Shown: in pieces, positions 23,416 through 30,260 of the stretch
Layout of the letters: every line of letters begins with the position of its first letter
How positions within the stretch are numbered: position 1 is the stretch's first letter
Notes under the pieces: generated by a model
What the model was told of the DNA's origin: nothing
What the model saw: only the letters and a program-made list of their open reading frames with translations
Databases searched by the model: none
Translations under genes and position numbers: made by a program
Assembly: GCA_934183185.1 (NCBI GenBank)
Contig: CAKPSO010000016.1
Coordinates: forward strand, 1 to 34,421
Length of the DNA: 34,421 nt
Source of the DNA: an uncultured Bacilli bacterium
Lineage (GTDB): Bacteria > Bacillota_I > Bacilli_A > RF39 > UBA660
Reading direction: 5' to 3'

Positions 23416-24573
23416 TCATTTTTTTTCATTTTTTTGCTTTTTTTCTAAAAAAAGTCTATTTTCTACATTAATTCTTTGCACAAAACATAGTGATAAAACT
23501 AAACACATTGCAAAACTACCACCATAACTCATAAAAGGTAATGGCACTCCAGTCATTGGCATTAAACCAAAAATTCCACCTAAATTAACCACAATATGAA
23601 GCATAATATATATAGCTACACCCATACAAATTAAAAATCCTCTAGTATTATAACTTTGTTTAGCTATCTTAATAATTCTACCAATAAGTAAAAAGTATAA
23701 TATTATAATGGTTATTGCTCCAACTAAGCCAATTTCCTCCATAATAATAGAAAAAATAAAATCAGTATGAGCTTCAGGCAAATATAAATATTTCTGAGTA
23801 CTATTACCCAAACCAACACCACTTAATCCTCCATTATTAATAGCTATATAACTATTACATACCTGATTACCATAACTATAAAACTTTTCCTGACTGCAAG
23901 GAGTAGTAAAATCAAATCTCTGTCTTTGTCTCTCATTCAAAATATTATTGCCATTACTAGTAAATACAACAACGAATACCATTATACAACTTAATAATAA
24001 CAACAATACCTTATTTCTAATTTCCCTAGATATAGGAGCCATAAAAAATAATGAAGCAACTATAACAGCAAATATAATCGTTGTTCCTAAGTCAGGTTGT
24101 ACAAAAATAAGTCCAGCTATAATACCTGCAACAAATATTGGATACAAAACCACAATATAACTATCAAGTTTATCCTTATTAGCCTCATAATAACTAGCTA
24201 ACCATAAAATAATAACTATTTTAGCAAACTCACTAGGTTGAATAGAAAAGAATCCTAAATCAATCCAACTTATAGCCTTATTCTTAACAGATCCATATAT
24301 TAATAATAAAGCCAATAATGCTCCTATAGCATAAACACCTATAGTTGAAAAAAAATGATAACTCTTACTATGAAAAGGAATAATCATCAAAGCTAGTATA
24401 TAACTAAATATTAAAATTAAAGCCTGTTTAAAAAAATAATAATATGGACTAGCACTATATTTCATAAATGCCGTTATATTAGAAGCAGAAAATATCATAA
24501 TTAACCCAATAATAAATAGAAGTGTTGAAATAAAAAATAAAGGTTTATCTATATTTCTTAAAGCCTTTTTCAT
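23416..24573 (-). CDS. ftsW: FtsW/SpoVE-type peptidoglycan glycosyltransferase
   Basis: 385 residues with about ten membrane segments: a SEDS-family protein polymerising lipid II at the division septum. Family signatures are present: FSIQPSEFAKI, QPDLGTTIIF, a long extracellular loop with LGNSTQKYLYLPEAHTDFIF, and PLPFMSYGGS near the end. The NERQRQRF stretch before the large loop favours FtsW or SpoVE over RodA. A second SEDS gene (25948-27075) is RodA-like. In a spore former this could alternatively be SpoVE; sequence alone does not separate them. It precedes comEA-comEC with a 49-base gap. Confidence 0.9.
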   Translation of the reverse strand: MKKALRNIDKPLFFISTLLFIIGLIMIFSASNITAFMKYSASPYYYFFKQALILIFSYILALMIIPFHSKSYHFFSTIGVYAIGALLALLLIYGSVKNKAISWIDLGFFSIQPSEFAKIVIILWLASYYEANKDKLDSYIVVLYPIFVAGIIAGLIFVQPDLGTTIIFAVIVASLFFMAPISREIRNKVLLLLLSCIMVFVVVFTSNGNNILNERQRQRFDFTTPCSQEKFYSYGNQVCNSYIAINNGGLSGVGLGNSTQKYLYLPEAHTDFIFSIIMEEIGLVGAITIIILYFLLIGRIIKIAKQSYNTRGFLICMGVAIYIMLHIVVNLGGIFGLMPMTGVPLPFMSYGGSFAMCLVLSLCFVQRINVENRLFLEKKQKNEKK

Positions 24574-24729
24574 CCTTACACCTCGCTTCTATTCTAATAA
24601 TATTATAATATCATACTTTTTACACTTTGATTAGTTATATTTTAATTATTTACATTAATAGACTTTTATAATAACACTATTTGCTCTTTATGAATATTTT
24701 ATATTAGATAAAGAAAAGGAGGGAAAATT

Positions 24730-24897
24730 ATGTATAACTACGGAGGTTCTTATAATTCAAGCTGTGGTTGTGGTGGATACACTGCCCCAGTATTTACCCC
24801 TTACTACCCTACTACTAATAACAGTTCAAACTATGCAATTATTTTAGTTCTATTTATTTTATTAGTCATCGTAATAGGTTCTAGATGGACTCGTTAA
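24730..24897 (+). CDS. YjcZ-type small sporulation membrane peptide
   Basis: 55 residues. The N-terminus is rich in Tyr, Gly and Ser with a CGCGG motif, followed by a Pro/Thr/Tyr stretch (FTPYYPTTN). A single membrane segment (about 35-50, YAIILVLFILLVIVIG) lies almost at the C-terminus. This is the layout of the YjcZ family of small sporulation peptides (such as SscA, needed for spore coat assembly). A near-perfect SD (AAAGGAGGG) lies six bases before the ATG, and a terminator follows at once, so it is an independent unit. The nearby coat-protein gene supports a sporulation role. Confidence 0.82.
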   Translation: MYNYGGSYNSSCGCGGYTAPVFTPYYPTTNNSSNYAIILVLFILLVIVIGSRWTR

Positions 24898-24920
24898 AAA
24901 AGAACTTAAATGTTCTTTTT
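24896..24920 (+). terminator. Terminator of the YjcZ-type gene
   Basis: A stem AAAAAGAAC/GTTCTTTTT with a 6-base loop directly at the stop codon, followed by CTC. Confidence 0.85.
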
Positions 24921-25066
24921 CTCTATACTAGAATAGGTATTAATAATACACCAAATATATATTTTCAGAATATCTTATAATAGATAATTAATATAGTTAG
25001 AACTAGGACATTATACTTAATGTTACTAATGTAATTATCGTTGGGTTTAAGAAGGGAGGGATAAAG

Positions 25067-25486
25067 ATGTGTCAAGATGAAAACAGAAGAGATGAAAATT
25101 GTTGCATAGCTAGTATATTAAAGATAATAGTTACTCTTCAAAATAGAAGTGAAAAATTTGATTGTTTGACTGAAGGATGTGATCGACCATATTTGGGTCC
25201 AACTCCATCTACTATTTGTTTCAATACTAGACCAGTATCATTCTATCGTTGTAGCGATGGTGGAGTATGGGAATTACCATATACACTAAATGGTGATACA
25301 GGAACAAGTAGCGTTTGTCGTGTTGAAAACGTAGAAGGATGTTGTGCAACTTGCCGTGTATTAGCACCTAATCCTGAGTCAACAATTGAATCACCATATG
25401 TAGGCACTGATTCATTCTTTACAATCAATTTAAACTGTGTAGGAGCTCTAAAATGCTTAGCTGATACCTATATTGGTTGTATGTAA
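25067..25486 (+). CDS. Spore coat/exosporium protein of the CotY/CotZ/ExsY family
   Basis: 139 residues with more than ten cysteines. The family layout is clear: a Cys-rich start, CIASILKIIVTLQNRSE, then the EGCDRPYLGPTPSTICFNTRP stretch matching 'GC-x-PFLG…NTRPF' of ExsY, VCRVENVEGCCATCRVL, and an ending FTINLNCVGALKCLADTYI like the 'CITVDLSCFCAIQCL' end of ExsY. In Bacillus these proteins cross-link by disulfides and self-assemble into the crust or exosporium basal layer. The length is close to the family norm (about 150). A strong SD (GGGAGGG) precedes the ATG. It has its own leader and terminator; expression late in the mother cell is expected from the family, but I found no convincing sigma-K promoter. 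Confidence 0.93.
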   Translation: MCQDENRRDENCCIASILKIIVTLQNRSEKFDCLTEGCDRPYLGPTPSTICFNTRPVSFYRCSDGGVWELPYTLNGDTGTSSVCRVENVEGCCATCRVLAPNPESTIESPYVGTDSFFTINLNCVGALKCLADTYIGCM

Positions 25487-25490
25487 AAAT

Positions 25491-25513
25491 AAAGACCGTT
25501 ATAAGCGGTCTTT
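25491..25513. terminator. Bidirectional terminator between the coat gene and 25499-25816
   Basis: An 8-bp stem AAAGACCG/CGGTCTTT with a 7-base loop and a T-run on the plus side. The minus-strand stop codon lies in the loop. Confidence 0.85.
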
Positions 25514-25816
25514 TATTATGATATTTTTTATTTCAATAATAGGAATTACTTCCCCATCAACAGTCACAATACTATTTTTTACTTGGCCAGCTATTTTAGT
25601 ATCATAAGTATGTGTATTAGTCTCTATTATCACCCCAATATTAAATACATAACGACTACTTCTAAATAATTTTTTTAGCTTTTCTTCTACAGTACTACCA
25701 TCATCAACATACTTATTAACTTCACTTGTTTCGTTTTTTACATAGTATACATCTCTATTATTTCTAACTGAACTTACCTGTTTGTTTTTATAAATATTCG
25801 GTAAATCTTTTTTCAT
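25499..25816 (-). CDS. Small hypothetical protein
   Basis: 105 residues, basic in the first half. The second half (about residues 50-105: FNIGVIIETNTHTYDTKIAG, then VTVDGEVIPIIEIKNIIIKD) looks like a small beta-barrel or beta-sandwich domain. No signal peptide, membrane segment or cysteine is present. I do not recognise a family. A strong SD (GAGGAGG) precedes the ATG. Its position between a coat gene and a rodA-like gene hints at an envelope or sporulation role, but nothing in the sequence proves that. Confidence 0.78.
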   Translation of the reverse strand: MKKDLPNIYKNKQVSSVRNNRDVYYVKNETSEVNKYVDDGSTVEEKLKKLFRSSRYVFNIGVIIETNTHTYDTKIAGQVKNSIVTVDGEVIPIIEIKNIIIKDRL

Positions 25817-25947
25817 CTAAACTTCCTCCTCAAAATATTTTATGTAAAATAAATATTTTTAAAACAAATTATTCATACTAAATATGAAAGATAAATTAAA
25901 AATAATTATATTCATACTAAAGTATTTATAGAAAGGAACTATCTATA

Positions 25948-27075
25948 ATGAAATTAAATAAAATAAAATGGAATCTTCATCTAATAATATGTACACTTTT
26001 ATTTATGATTATAAGTATTATTACTATATATAGTAGTCAAACTTATTTACCAAAATACTTAGGCAATCTAAGTATGAAGCAACTATTCTGGTATTTAGTT
26101 GGTTTCTTAGTAATAATTACTACTGTTAAACTAAGTCATAAAGCTTTATATAAGTATTCAAAATATTTATATATTACTGGTAATATTTTATTACTACTAT
26201 TACTATTTTTTGCTACCCCAATTAATAATAGTAAATGTTGGTTTATAATTCCTAGTATTGGTTCTTTTCAACCTAGTGAATTTATGAAAATATTTTTAAT
26301 ATTAAGTGTTAGTACTAGTATAAGTAATTATTTAGAAAAGACAAAAAAGTTAAGTTTTAAAAATGAAGTAGTTATAATTAGTAAGGTAATAGGATTATTT
26401 TTAATTCCTGGTATATTAACTTTTCTAGAACCTGATACTGGTGTAGTTTTAATATATTTTATTATTTGCGTTTCTATTTTATTTGTATCAACTATTAGAA
26501 AAAGATGGTTTATTATTAGTTTTAGTATAATCTTTATTATACTTAGTATTTTTTTATATCTATATTTTTGGAAGCAAAGTATTTTTGTTGATATCTTTGG
26601 TACAGACCTATTCTACAGAATTGATCGCTTATTAGATTGGAAAAATGGTACAGGTATGCAATTAGAGAATTCTTTAACTGCTATTGGATCTGCTGGAATT
26701 TTAGGACATGGTTTTAATAAAACACCAATTTATTTTCCAGAATCTGGTACTGATTTTATATTTGCTGTTTATGCTTCAAACTTTGGTTTACTTGGTTGTT
26801 TATTATTAATGGGAATCATTTTATATTTTGATATAGCCCTAATAAGAATAGCTTTAAATGCTAAAAATAATACTGATAAGTTTACAGTTATTGGAATAAT
26901 AAGTATGCTAGTATTTAGCCAATTTCAAAATATTGGTATGACCTTAGGATTAGTGCCAATTACTGGTATTACTCTACCATTTATTAGTTATGGAGGATCC
27001 TCTCTACTTTCATATATGCTAGTACTAGGTATATTATTTAGTATTGACTCTGAATCAAAGAAAACAATAAATTAA
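25948..27075 (+). CDS. RodA-like SEDS peptidoglycan glycosyltransferase
   Basis: 375 residues, about ten membrane segments. Signatures of the SEDS family: GSFQPSEFMKIFLIL, EPDTGVVLIYF, an outer loop with GSAGILGHGFNKTPIYFPES followed by GTDFIFAVYASNFGLLG, and GITLPFISYGGSSLL. The loop Gly-His-Gly-Phe and the lack of the FtsW NERQRQR stretch favour RodA, which elongates side-wall peptidoglycan. In a spore former the alternatives are a sporulation-specific SEDS protein. SD AAAGGAA precedes the ATG. It is a single-gene unit ending in a strong terminator shared with the next gene. Confidence 0.88.
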   Translation: MKLNKIKWNLHLIICTLLFMIISIITIYSSQTYLPKYLGNLSMKQLFWYLVGFLVIITTVKLSHKALYKYSKYLYITGNILLLLLLFFATPINNSKCWFIIPSIGSFQPSEFMKIFLILSVSTSISNYLEKTKKLSFKNEVVIISKVIGLFLIPGILTFLEPDTGVVLIYFIICVSILFVSTIRKRWFIISFSIIFIILSIFLYLYFWKQSIFVDIFGTDLFYRIDRLLDWKNGTGMQLENSLTAIGSAGILGHGFNKTPIYFPESGTDFIFAVYASNFGLLGCLLLMGIILYFDIALIRIALNAKNNTDKFTVIGIISMLVFSQFQNIGMTLGLVPITGITLPFISYGGSSLLSYMLVLGILFSIDSESKKTIN

Positions 27076-27104
27076 AAGAGGTGCCTATTTTTTTAGCACC
27101 TCTT
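27076..27104. terminator. Bidirectional terminator between rodA-like and glycosyltransferase genes
   Basis: A perfect 9-bp stem AAGAGGTGC/GCACCTCTT with an 11-base loop made mostly of T on the plus strand. The stop codon of the minus gene lies inside the loop. Confidence 0.85.
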
Positions 27105-28092
27105 CATAAACTTGTTTTAACTGTTTACCAATATTATCTTGACTTCTTTCTAACGCAACTGGATAAGCATTATCAGCTACACTTTTTAATTCACCATTTA
27201 AGAATTTCTTAATTTTAATTTCAAAATCATCTACATCTTTAGCTTTATAAACATTTTTACCATCTTCTAACCAATCATCAAATATTGGAATATCTCTAAT
27301 AATAGCATCTGCCCCACAAGATATAGCTTCAATTATTGGAATACCCTCTGTTTCTTCAAATGTAGGAAACAAGTATAAATCACATCCATTTAAAGCTGCT
27401 CTAATCATGTCTCTTTCAACATAGCCAGCAAAGGTCAAATTATCTAATTTAGTATTAACAGCCTTTCTAACTGGCCGTGTAGCTGCAGCTAATGGACTAT
27501 ATCCAAACCAAATAAATTTATATTCAGGCATTCTTTTAGCTAATTCAACAAAATCAACTATTCCCTTTCTTTCAATATATAAACCTATACCTATAATAAC
27601 TTTATCATCTTCAGTATACCCATATTTTTTGCGAAAATCTTTTCCCAATTTTTTATTTTTATAAAAGAAATCCAATTCAACGCCATTAGAAATAGCATAT
27701 ATTTTTTTATTTTCTAAGCCCTTATACCCTTGAAGTAATTTTTTAGAGTATAAAGTAGGAGTAACAATAACATCACCAAGTGAATAGCATTTAATTAACC
27801 ACCATTTAATAAGCTTAGATGTCTGTTTAGCAAAAATAAAACCATTCTTGTAGTCTTCCTCAGTTGAATGAGCATGATAGACAACTTTTTTATTTTTTTT
27901 CTTAGCTTTCTTAGCCATAAAATAAGATTTAAGAAACCAAGTATTAATATGTAAAATGTCATAATCATCTTTAGGGTTTAAAGTATATTCTATATGTTCA
28001 TCTTCCAAAGCTTTCATTTGATGTTTAATAGCTTTACCTAGTCCACTCTTACCTATAGTTTTTAATCCCTCAGCATATAATAATATTTTCAT
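27085..28092 (-). CDS. GT4-family glycolipid glycosyltransferase, CpoA-like
   Basis: 335 residues. It strongly resembles streptococcal CpoA, a glucosyl-diacylglycerol galactosyltransferase making diglycosyl-diacylglycerol: MKILLYAEGLKTIGKSGLGK at the start, NPKDDYDILHINT, VVYHAHSTEEDYKNGFIF, TPTLYSKKLL, and GIGLYIERKGIVDFVELAKR with KFIWFGYSPL. The donor-site Glu motif is present in FPTFEETEGIPIIEAISCGA (the E-x7-E pattern of GT4 enzymes). It is peripheral, with no membrane segment. It probably adds the second sugar of a membrane glycolipid; donor and acceptor sugars cannot be read from the sequence. SD AAGGAG precedes the ATG. Confidence 0.9.
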   Translation of the reverse strand: MKILLYAEGLKTIGKSGLGKAIKHQMKALEDEHIEYTLNPKDDYDILHINTWFLKSYFMAKKAKKKNKKVVYHAHSTEEDYKNGFIFAKQTSKLIKWWLIKCYSLGDVIVTPTLYSKKLLQGYKGLENKKIYAISNGVELDFFYKNKKLGKDFRKKYGYTEDDKVIIGIGLYIERKGIVDFVELAKRMPEYKFIWFGYSPLAAATRPVRKAVNTKLDNLTFAGYVERDMIRAALNGCDLYLFPTFEETEGIPIIEAISCGADAIIRDIPIFDDWLEDGKNVYKAKDVDDFEIKIKKFLNGELKSVADNAYPVALERSQDNIGKQLKQVYEEVLKK

Positions 28093-28103
28093 AATTCCAC
28101 TCC

Positions 28104-28592
28104 TTAAATAGATTTTCCAGACAATGAGTGTGTGCTTATATATTCTTTCAATATAGGAAAAGCATTATTTAAATCTTGTACATTTTTACATAGAGAATTA
28201 AAAATACAATCTTCAGAATTATACACTTCTAAAAACACAAATTTAGTACCAGAAATAAAATCTTTTTCTTGATTTAGTAAAAAATCTTTTTGAGCATCAC
28301 TTATGTTTGAAGGTAAGTAAAGACAAATAGTATCTAAATCATCAGTTGGAGTAATGCTTTCATTCTGAAATACTATACATCCAGATGTTACTAACGATTC
28401 GAAAAACATTACTTGTGCAGTATTATCATCCCTTGTAAATGTTAATCCAAAAGAGTTCATAGTAAGAAATGGATCCTGTTTTTTCAAATCATTCAAGTAT
28501 TGGTAATGATTAGAATAGCTATTATTTTTAGCAATACTAAATACTGTACCATCCTGTTCCATAATTAAAAAGACTGAATCTTTCATATCCAT
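28104..28592 (-). CDS. Hypothetical protein
   Basis: 162 residues, acidic, soluble, with no signal peptide or membrane segment. The N-terminal MKDSVFLIMEQDGTVFSIAK and the later VFQNESITPTDDLDTICLYL look like strands of an alpha/beta fold. Three cysteines are scattered. I do not recognise a family. The start is placed at the ATG at 28592, four bases after GGTGG; an ATG six bases later is equally possible. It lies 11 bases upstream of the glycosyltransferase gene in the same direction, so the two are probably cotranscribed. Confidence 0.72.
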   Translation of the reverse strand: MDMKDSVFLIMEQDGTVFSIAKNNSYSNHYQYLNDLKKQDPFLTMNSFGLTFTRDDNTAQVMFFESLVTSGCIVFQNESITPTDDLDTICLYLPSNISDAQKDFLLNQEKDFISGTKFVFLEVYNSEDCIFNSLCKNVQDLNNAFPILKEYISTHSLSGKSI

Positions 28593-28663
28593 TTTACCAC
28601 CTATATTCATTAATGATATAAGTATATCATTTCTTATAATAAATGTAAATTAGCTCAAAAGAA

Positions 28664-28682
28664 AAAACTGTTAACCAGTTTT
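28664..28682 (-). terminator. Terminator of the 58-residue gene
   Basis: A 7-bp stem AAAACTG/CAGTTTT with a 5-base loop, followed on the minus strand by TTCTTTTG. Confidence 0.75.
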
Positions 28683-28691
28683 ATGTTTAAA

Positions 28692-28868
28692 TTAATTTAA
28701 TTGATTCTTCTTAGCAACTACTGTTAAATCAGAAATTGAATCTTGCATATCATATAATTTATTATTAGCATTAAATAAAATAGTCGAATGATAATTATAT
28801 ATAGAATTACCTGATTCATAGTTTTTTAACTTATTAACGTCATTAAAACGACTCTTACCAACTTTCAT
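28692..28868 (-). CDS. 58-residue hypothetical protein
   Basis: A short but convincing gene: a strong SD (GGGAGG) before ATG at 28868, 58 codons and a terminator 10 bases after the stop. The protein starts MKVGKSRFNDVNKLKNYESG and ends VVAKKNQLN. It is soluble, hydrophilic and basic at both ends, with a middle likely to form a helix (LYDMQDSISDLTVV). No cysteine. I do not recognise it. The minus strand carries CATACTA (28923-28929), a forespore-type -10 sequence, about 55 bases upstream, so a sporulation role is possible but unproven. Confidence 0.7.
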   Translation of the reverse strand: MKVGKSRFNDVNKLKNYESGNSIYNYHSTILFNANNKLYDMQDSISDLTVVAKKNQLN

Positions 28869-28994
28869 ATTTCTTATTTCCTCCCAACATTTTTTGTACT
28901 TATTTTAACCGCAGTACTTTTATAGTATGACACAAATTCCACATTTTGACATGTAATTTATATTTAATATTTATGTACAAAAACTGTAATATGA

Positions 28995-29258
28995 TTAATC
29001 ATTATTCCACAAGTCTTTTTTATTTTTCTTACGTGATGGTAAGATTGTGCTGTACTTTTGAGTTGCATCATATATCTTTTTTAGTTCGGCTATATCTTTA
29101 TTAACTTGATCAACACTAAGATTCAACTCTTGTGCTTGTTTACTAATTGTATAACCTTGCACCCTAGTCTGAATTAAAAACTTTTGTCTTTCATTTAAAT
29201 TGCCTTCTTTAATAAAAGCATCTAATACTGTTTTAGTCCAAAATACTTGTTTAGTCAT
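28995..29258 (-). CDS. Small helix-turn-helix protein (sigma region 4-like)
   Basis: 87 residues. The segment LNERQKFLIQTRVQGYTISK followed by QAQELNLSVDQVNKDIAELK (about residues 22-62) has the spacing of a helix-turn-helix of the sigma-70 region 4 / LuxR kind: 'ERQ-x-FL…G-x-T-x2-x2-A-x2-L-x-L-S-x-x-Q-V'. The rest is a short basic tail. It is probably a small DNA-binding regulator. The start is at 29258, with CAGGTGA as SD; a longer frame is unsupported. A TTGACA (29322-29327, minus strand) about 65 bases upstream may be its -35. Its targets are unknown. Confidence 0.78.
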   Translation of the reverse strand: MTKQVFWTKTVLDAFIKEGNLNERQKFLIQTRVQGYTISKQAQELNLSVDQVNKDIAELKKIYDATQKYSTILPSRKKNKKDLWNND

Positions 29259-29285
29259 AAGATCACCTGCATATAAGAATATCAC

Positions 29286-29611
29286 TTATTTCCAGTATTT
29301 AACAATAGTTTAAAATTTATATGTCAAAAATTGGTGGTTTTTGGTAATCAAAAATTCAAGTGATAAACTTTTTGTTACAGTTCAGTCAAATAAAATAAGG
29401 GATAAAAGGTTTTTTTATAAAAAATAGTACAAAAACAGCAAAAAAGTTTGAAATATAGTCGAAAATTCATATTTTTAATTAATTAATTAATATATTTTCA
29501 AAGCATCAATCTTATCCTTTATTTATAAGGATATGCTTACCAAAGTCATTACCTTAACTGAACTGGTAACAACTTTGGTAATAACTTTTTCAATTTTTTT
29601 AAAAAAATATA
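29286..29611. other. Intergenic region without a gene; two strong hairpins
   Basis: No convincing frame is present. The region is very AT-rich. On the left it holds TTGACA (29322-29327, minus), a possible -35 for the HTH gene. On the right two adjacent hairpins can be drawn. The first pairs AAGCAT and ATCCTT (29501-29519) with AAGGAT and ATGCTT (29527-29538). The second pairs TTACCAAAGT (29537-29546) with ACTTTGGTAA (29572-29581) and is followed by TTTTTCAATTTTTTT. The second looks like a plus-strand terminator, although no plus-strand gene lies upstream, so a small RNA is possible. No T-box sequence (AGGGTGG-type) was seen. Confidence 0.55.
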
Positions 29612-29639
29612 TTGACATATAAAACAGTTCTGATATAAT
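29612..29639 (+). promoter_or_regulatory. Consensus sigma-A promoter of tRNA-Gly
   Basis: A perfect -35 (TTGACA, 29612-29617) and perfect -10 (TATAAT, 29634-29639) with a 16-base spacer, about 32 bases before the tRNA. Confidence 0.9.
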
Positions 29640-29671
29640 TGATATTGTCATTGACAAATATTTAATTACAT

Positions 29672-29745
29672 GCGGACGTAGTTTAATGGTAGAACCTCAG
29701 CCTTCCAAGCTGACTACGTGGGTCCGATTCCCATCGTCCGCTCCA
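29672..29745 (+). tRNA. tRNA-Gly (TCC anticodon)
   Basis: Cloverleaf: acceptor GCGGACG/CGTCCGC, D-arm GTTT/GAAC, anticodon stem TCAGC/GCTGA with loop CTTCCAA (anticodon TCC, reads GGA/GGG), T-stem GTGGG/CCCAT and an encoded CCA. The T-loop reads TCCGATT where TTCGATT is usual. Confidence 0.93.
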
Positions 29746-29783
29746 TAAGGTAAAATCGTCGCACCAATGTGACGTTAATGATT

Positions 29784-29811
29784 AAGTCAACTAATAATAG
29801 TTGATTTTTTT
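29784..29811 (+). terminator. Terminator of tRNA-Gly
   Basis: An 8-bp stem AAGTCAAC/GTTGATTT (one G-T pair) with an 8-base loop, ending in seven T. Confidence 0.8.
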
Positions 29812-29843
29812 GTGCGTTATTGCAAAGAAAGGTGTGATGTGAT

Positions 29844-30116
29844 ATGATTAAAATAATTAAGAAGAAAATCAATATGAGTGATGAACTCAAAACCAAAATC
29901 GATTGGTCTTGCAAATTTAATAAGAAGTCCTATCAAATAATTGAAGGATACTTAAGGATTGTGGAACATACCAATTTAGCGTATGTAGAACCACATAAAG
30001 TAATTATTGGAGATAAGTTATACCTATTCTTCAATGAACAGAAACATTTTTATATAGGGAATTTAAAGAATAAAATCCCATTGTCTGAATTATCAGAGTA
30101 CATAGCAAGGCATTAA
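29844..30116 (+). CDS. Small hypothetical protein next to tRNA-Gly
   Basis: 90 residues, basic at the start, soluble. The middle (SYQIIEGYLRIVEHTNLAYV, then HKVIIGDKLYLFFNEQKHFY) alternates like a small beta-rich fold. I do not recognise it. The start is not certain: ATG at 29844 has only a weak SD-like AGGTGTGATG; an in-frame ATG at residue 11 follows AAGAAGAAAA. A terminator lies about 65 bases downstream. It sits between the tRNA and the serine recombinase, so it may be chromosomal or part of the mobile element. Confidence 0.6.
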   Translation: MIKIIKKKINMSDELKTKIDWSCKFNKKSYQIIEGYLRIVEHTNLAYVEPHKVIIGDKLYLFFNEQKHFYIGNLKNKIPLSELSEYIARH

Positions 30117-30183
30117 TGAATTGGTGAGTTTATATACTCCCACAATATTGGTTGTTTTTGTCGTATAAATAACTAATATATTC

Positions 30184-30213
30184 AAAGGTGTCCTTGTTAT
30201 GTGACACCTTTTT
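30184..30213 (+). terminator. Terminator after the 29844-30116 gene
   Basis: A 9-bp stem AAAGGTGTC/GACACCTTT with a 10-base loop and a run of five T. Confidence 0.82.
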
Positions 30214-30260
30214 ACTTTGGTGCCTTTCAAAAATCCAAGAAAGAAAGGAGAATGATAATT

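Noticed and set aside
29286..29611. T-box or other riboswitch before tRNA-Gly
   Set aside because: The conserved T-box sequence is missing and a full promoter lies between the hairpins and the tRNA, so they are not in the tRNA leader.
29714..29914. Minus-strand open frame across tRNA-Gly
   Set aside because: It covers the 3' half of the tRNA and its terminator, so it cannot be a real gene.
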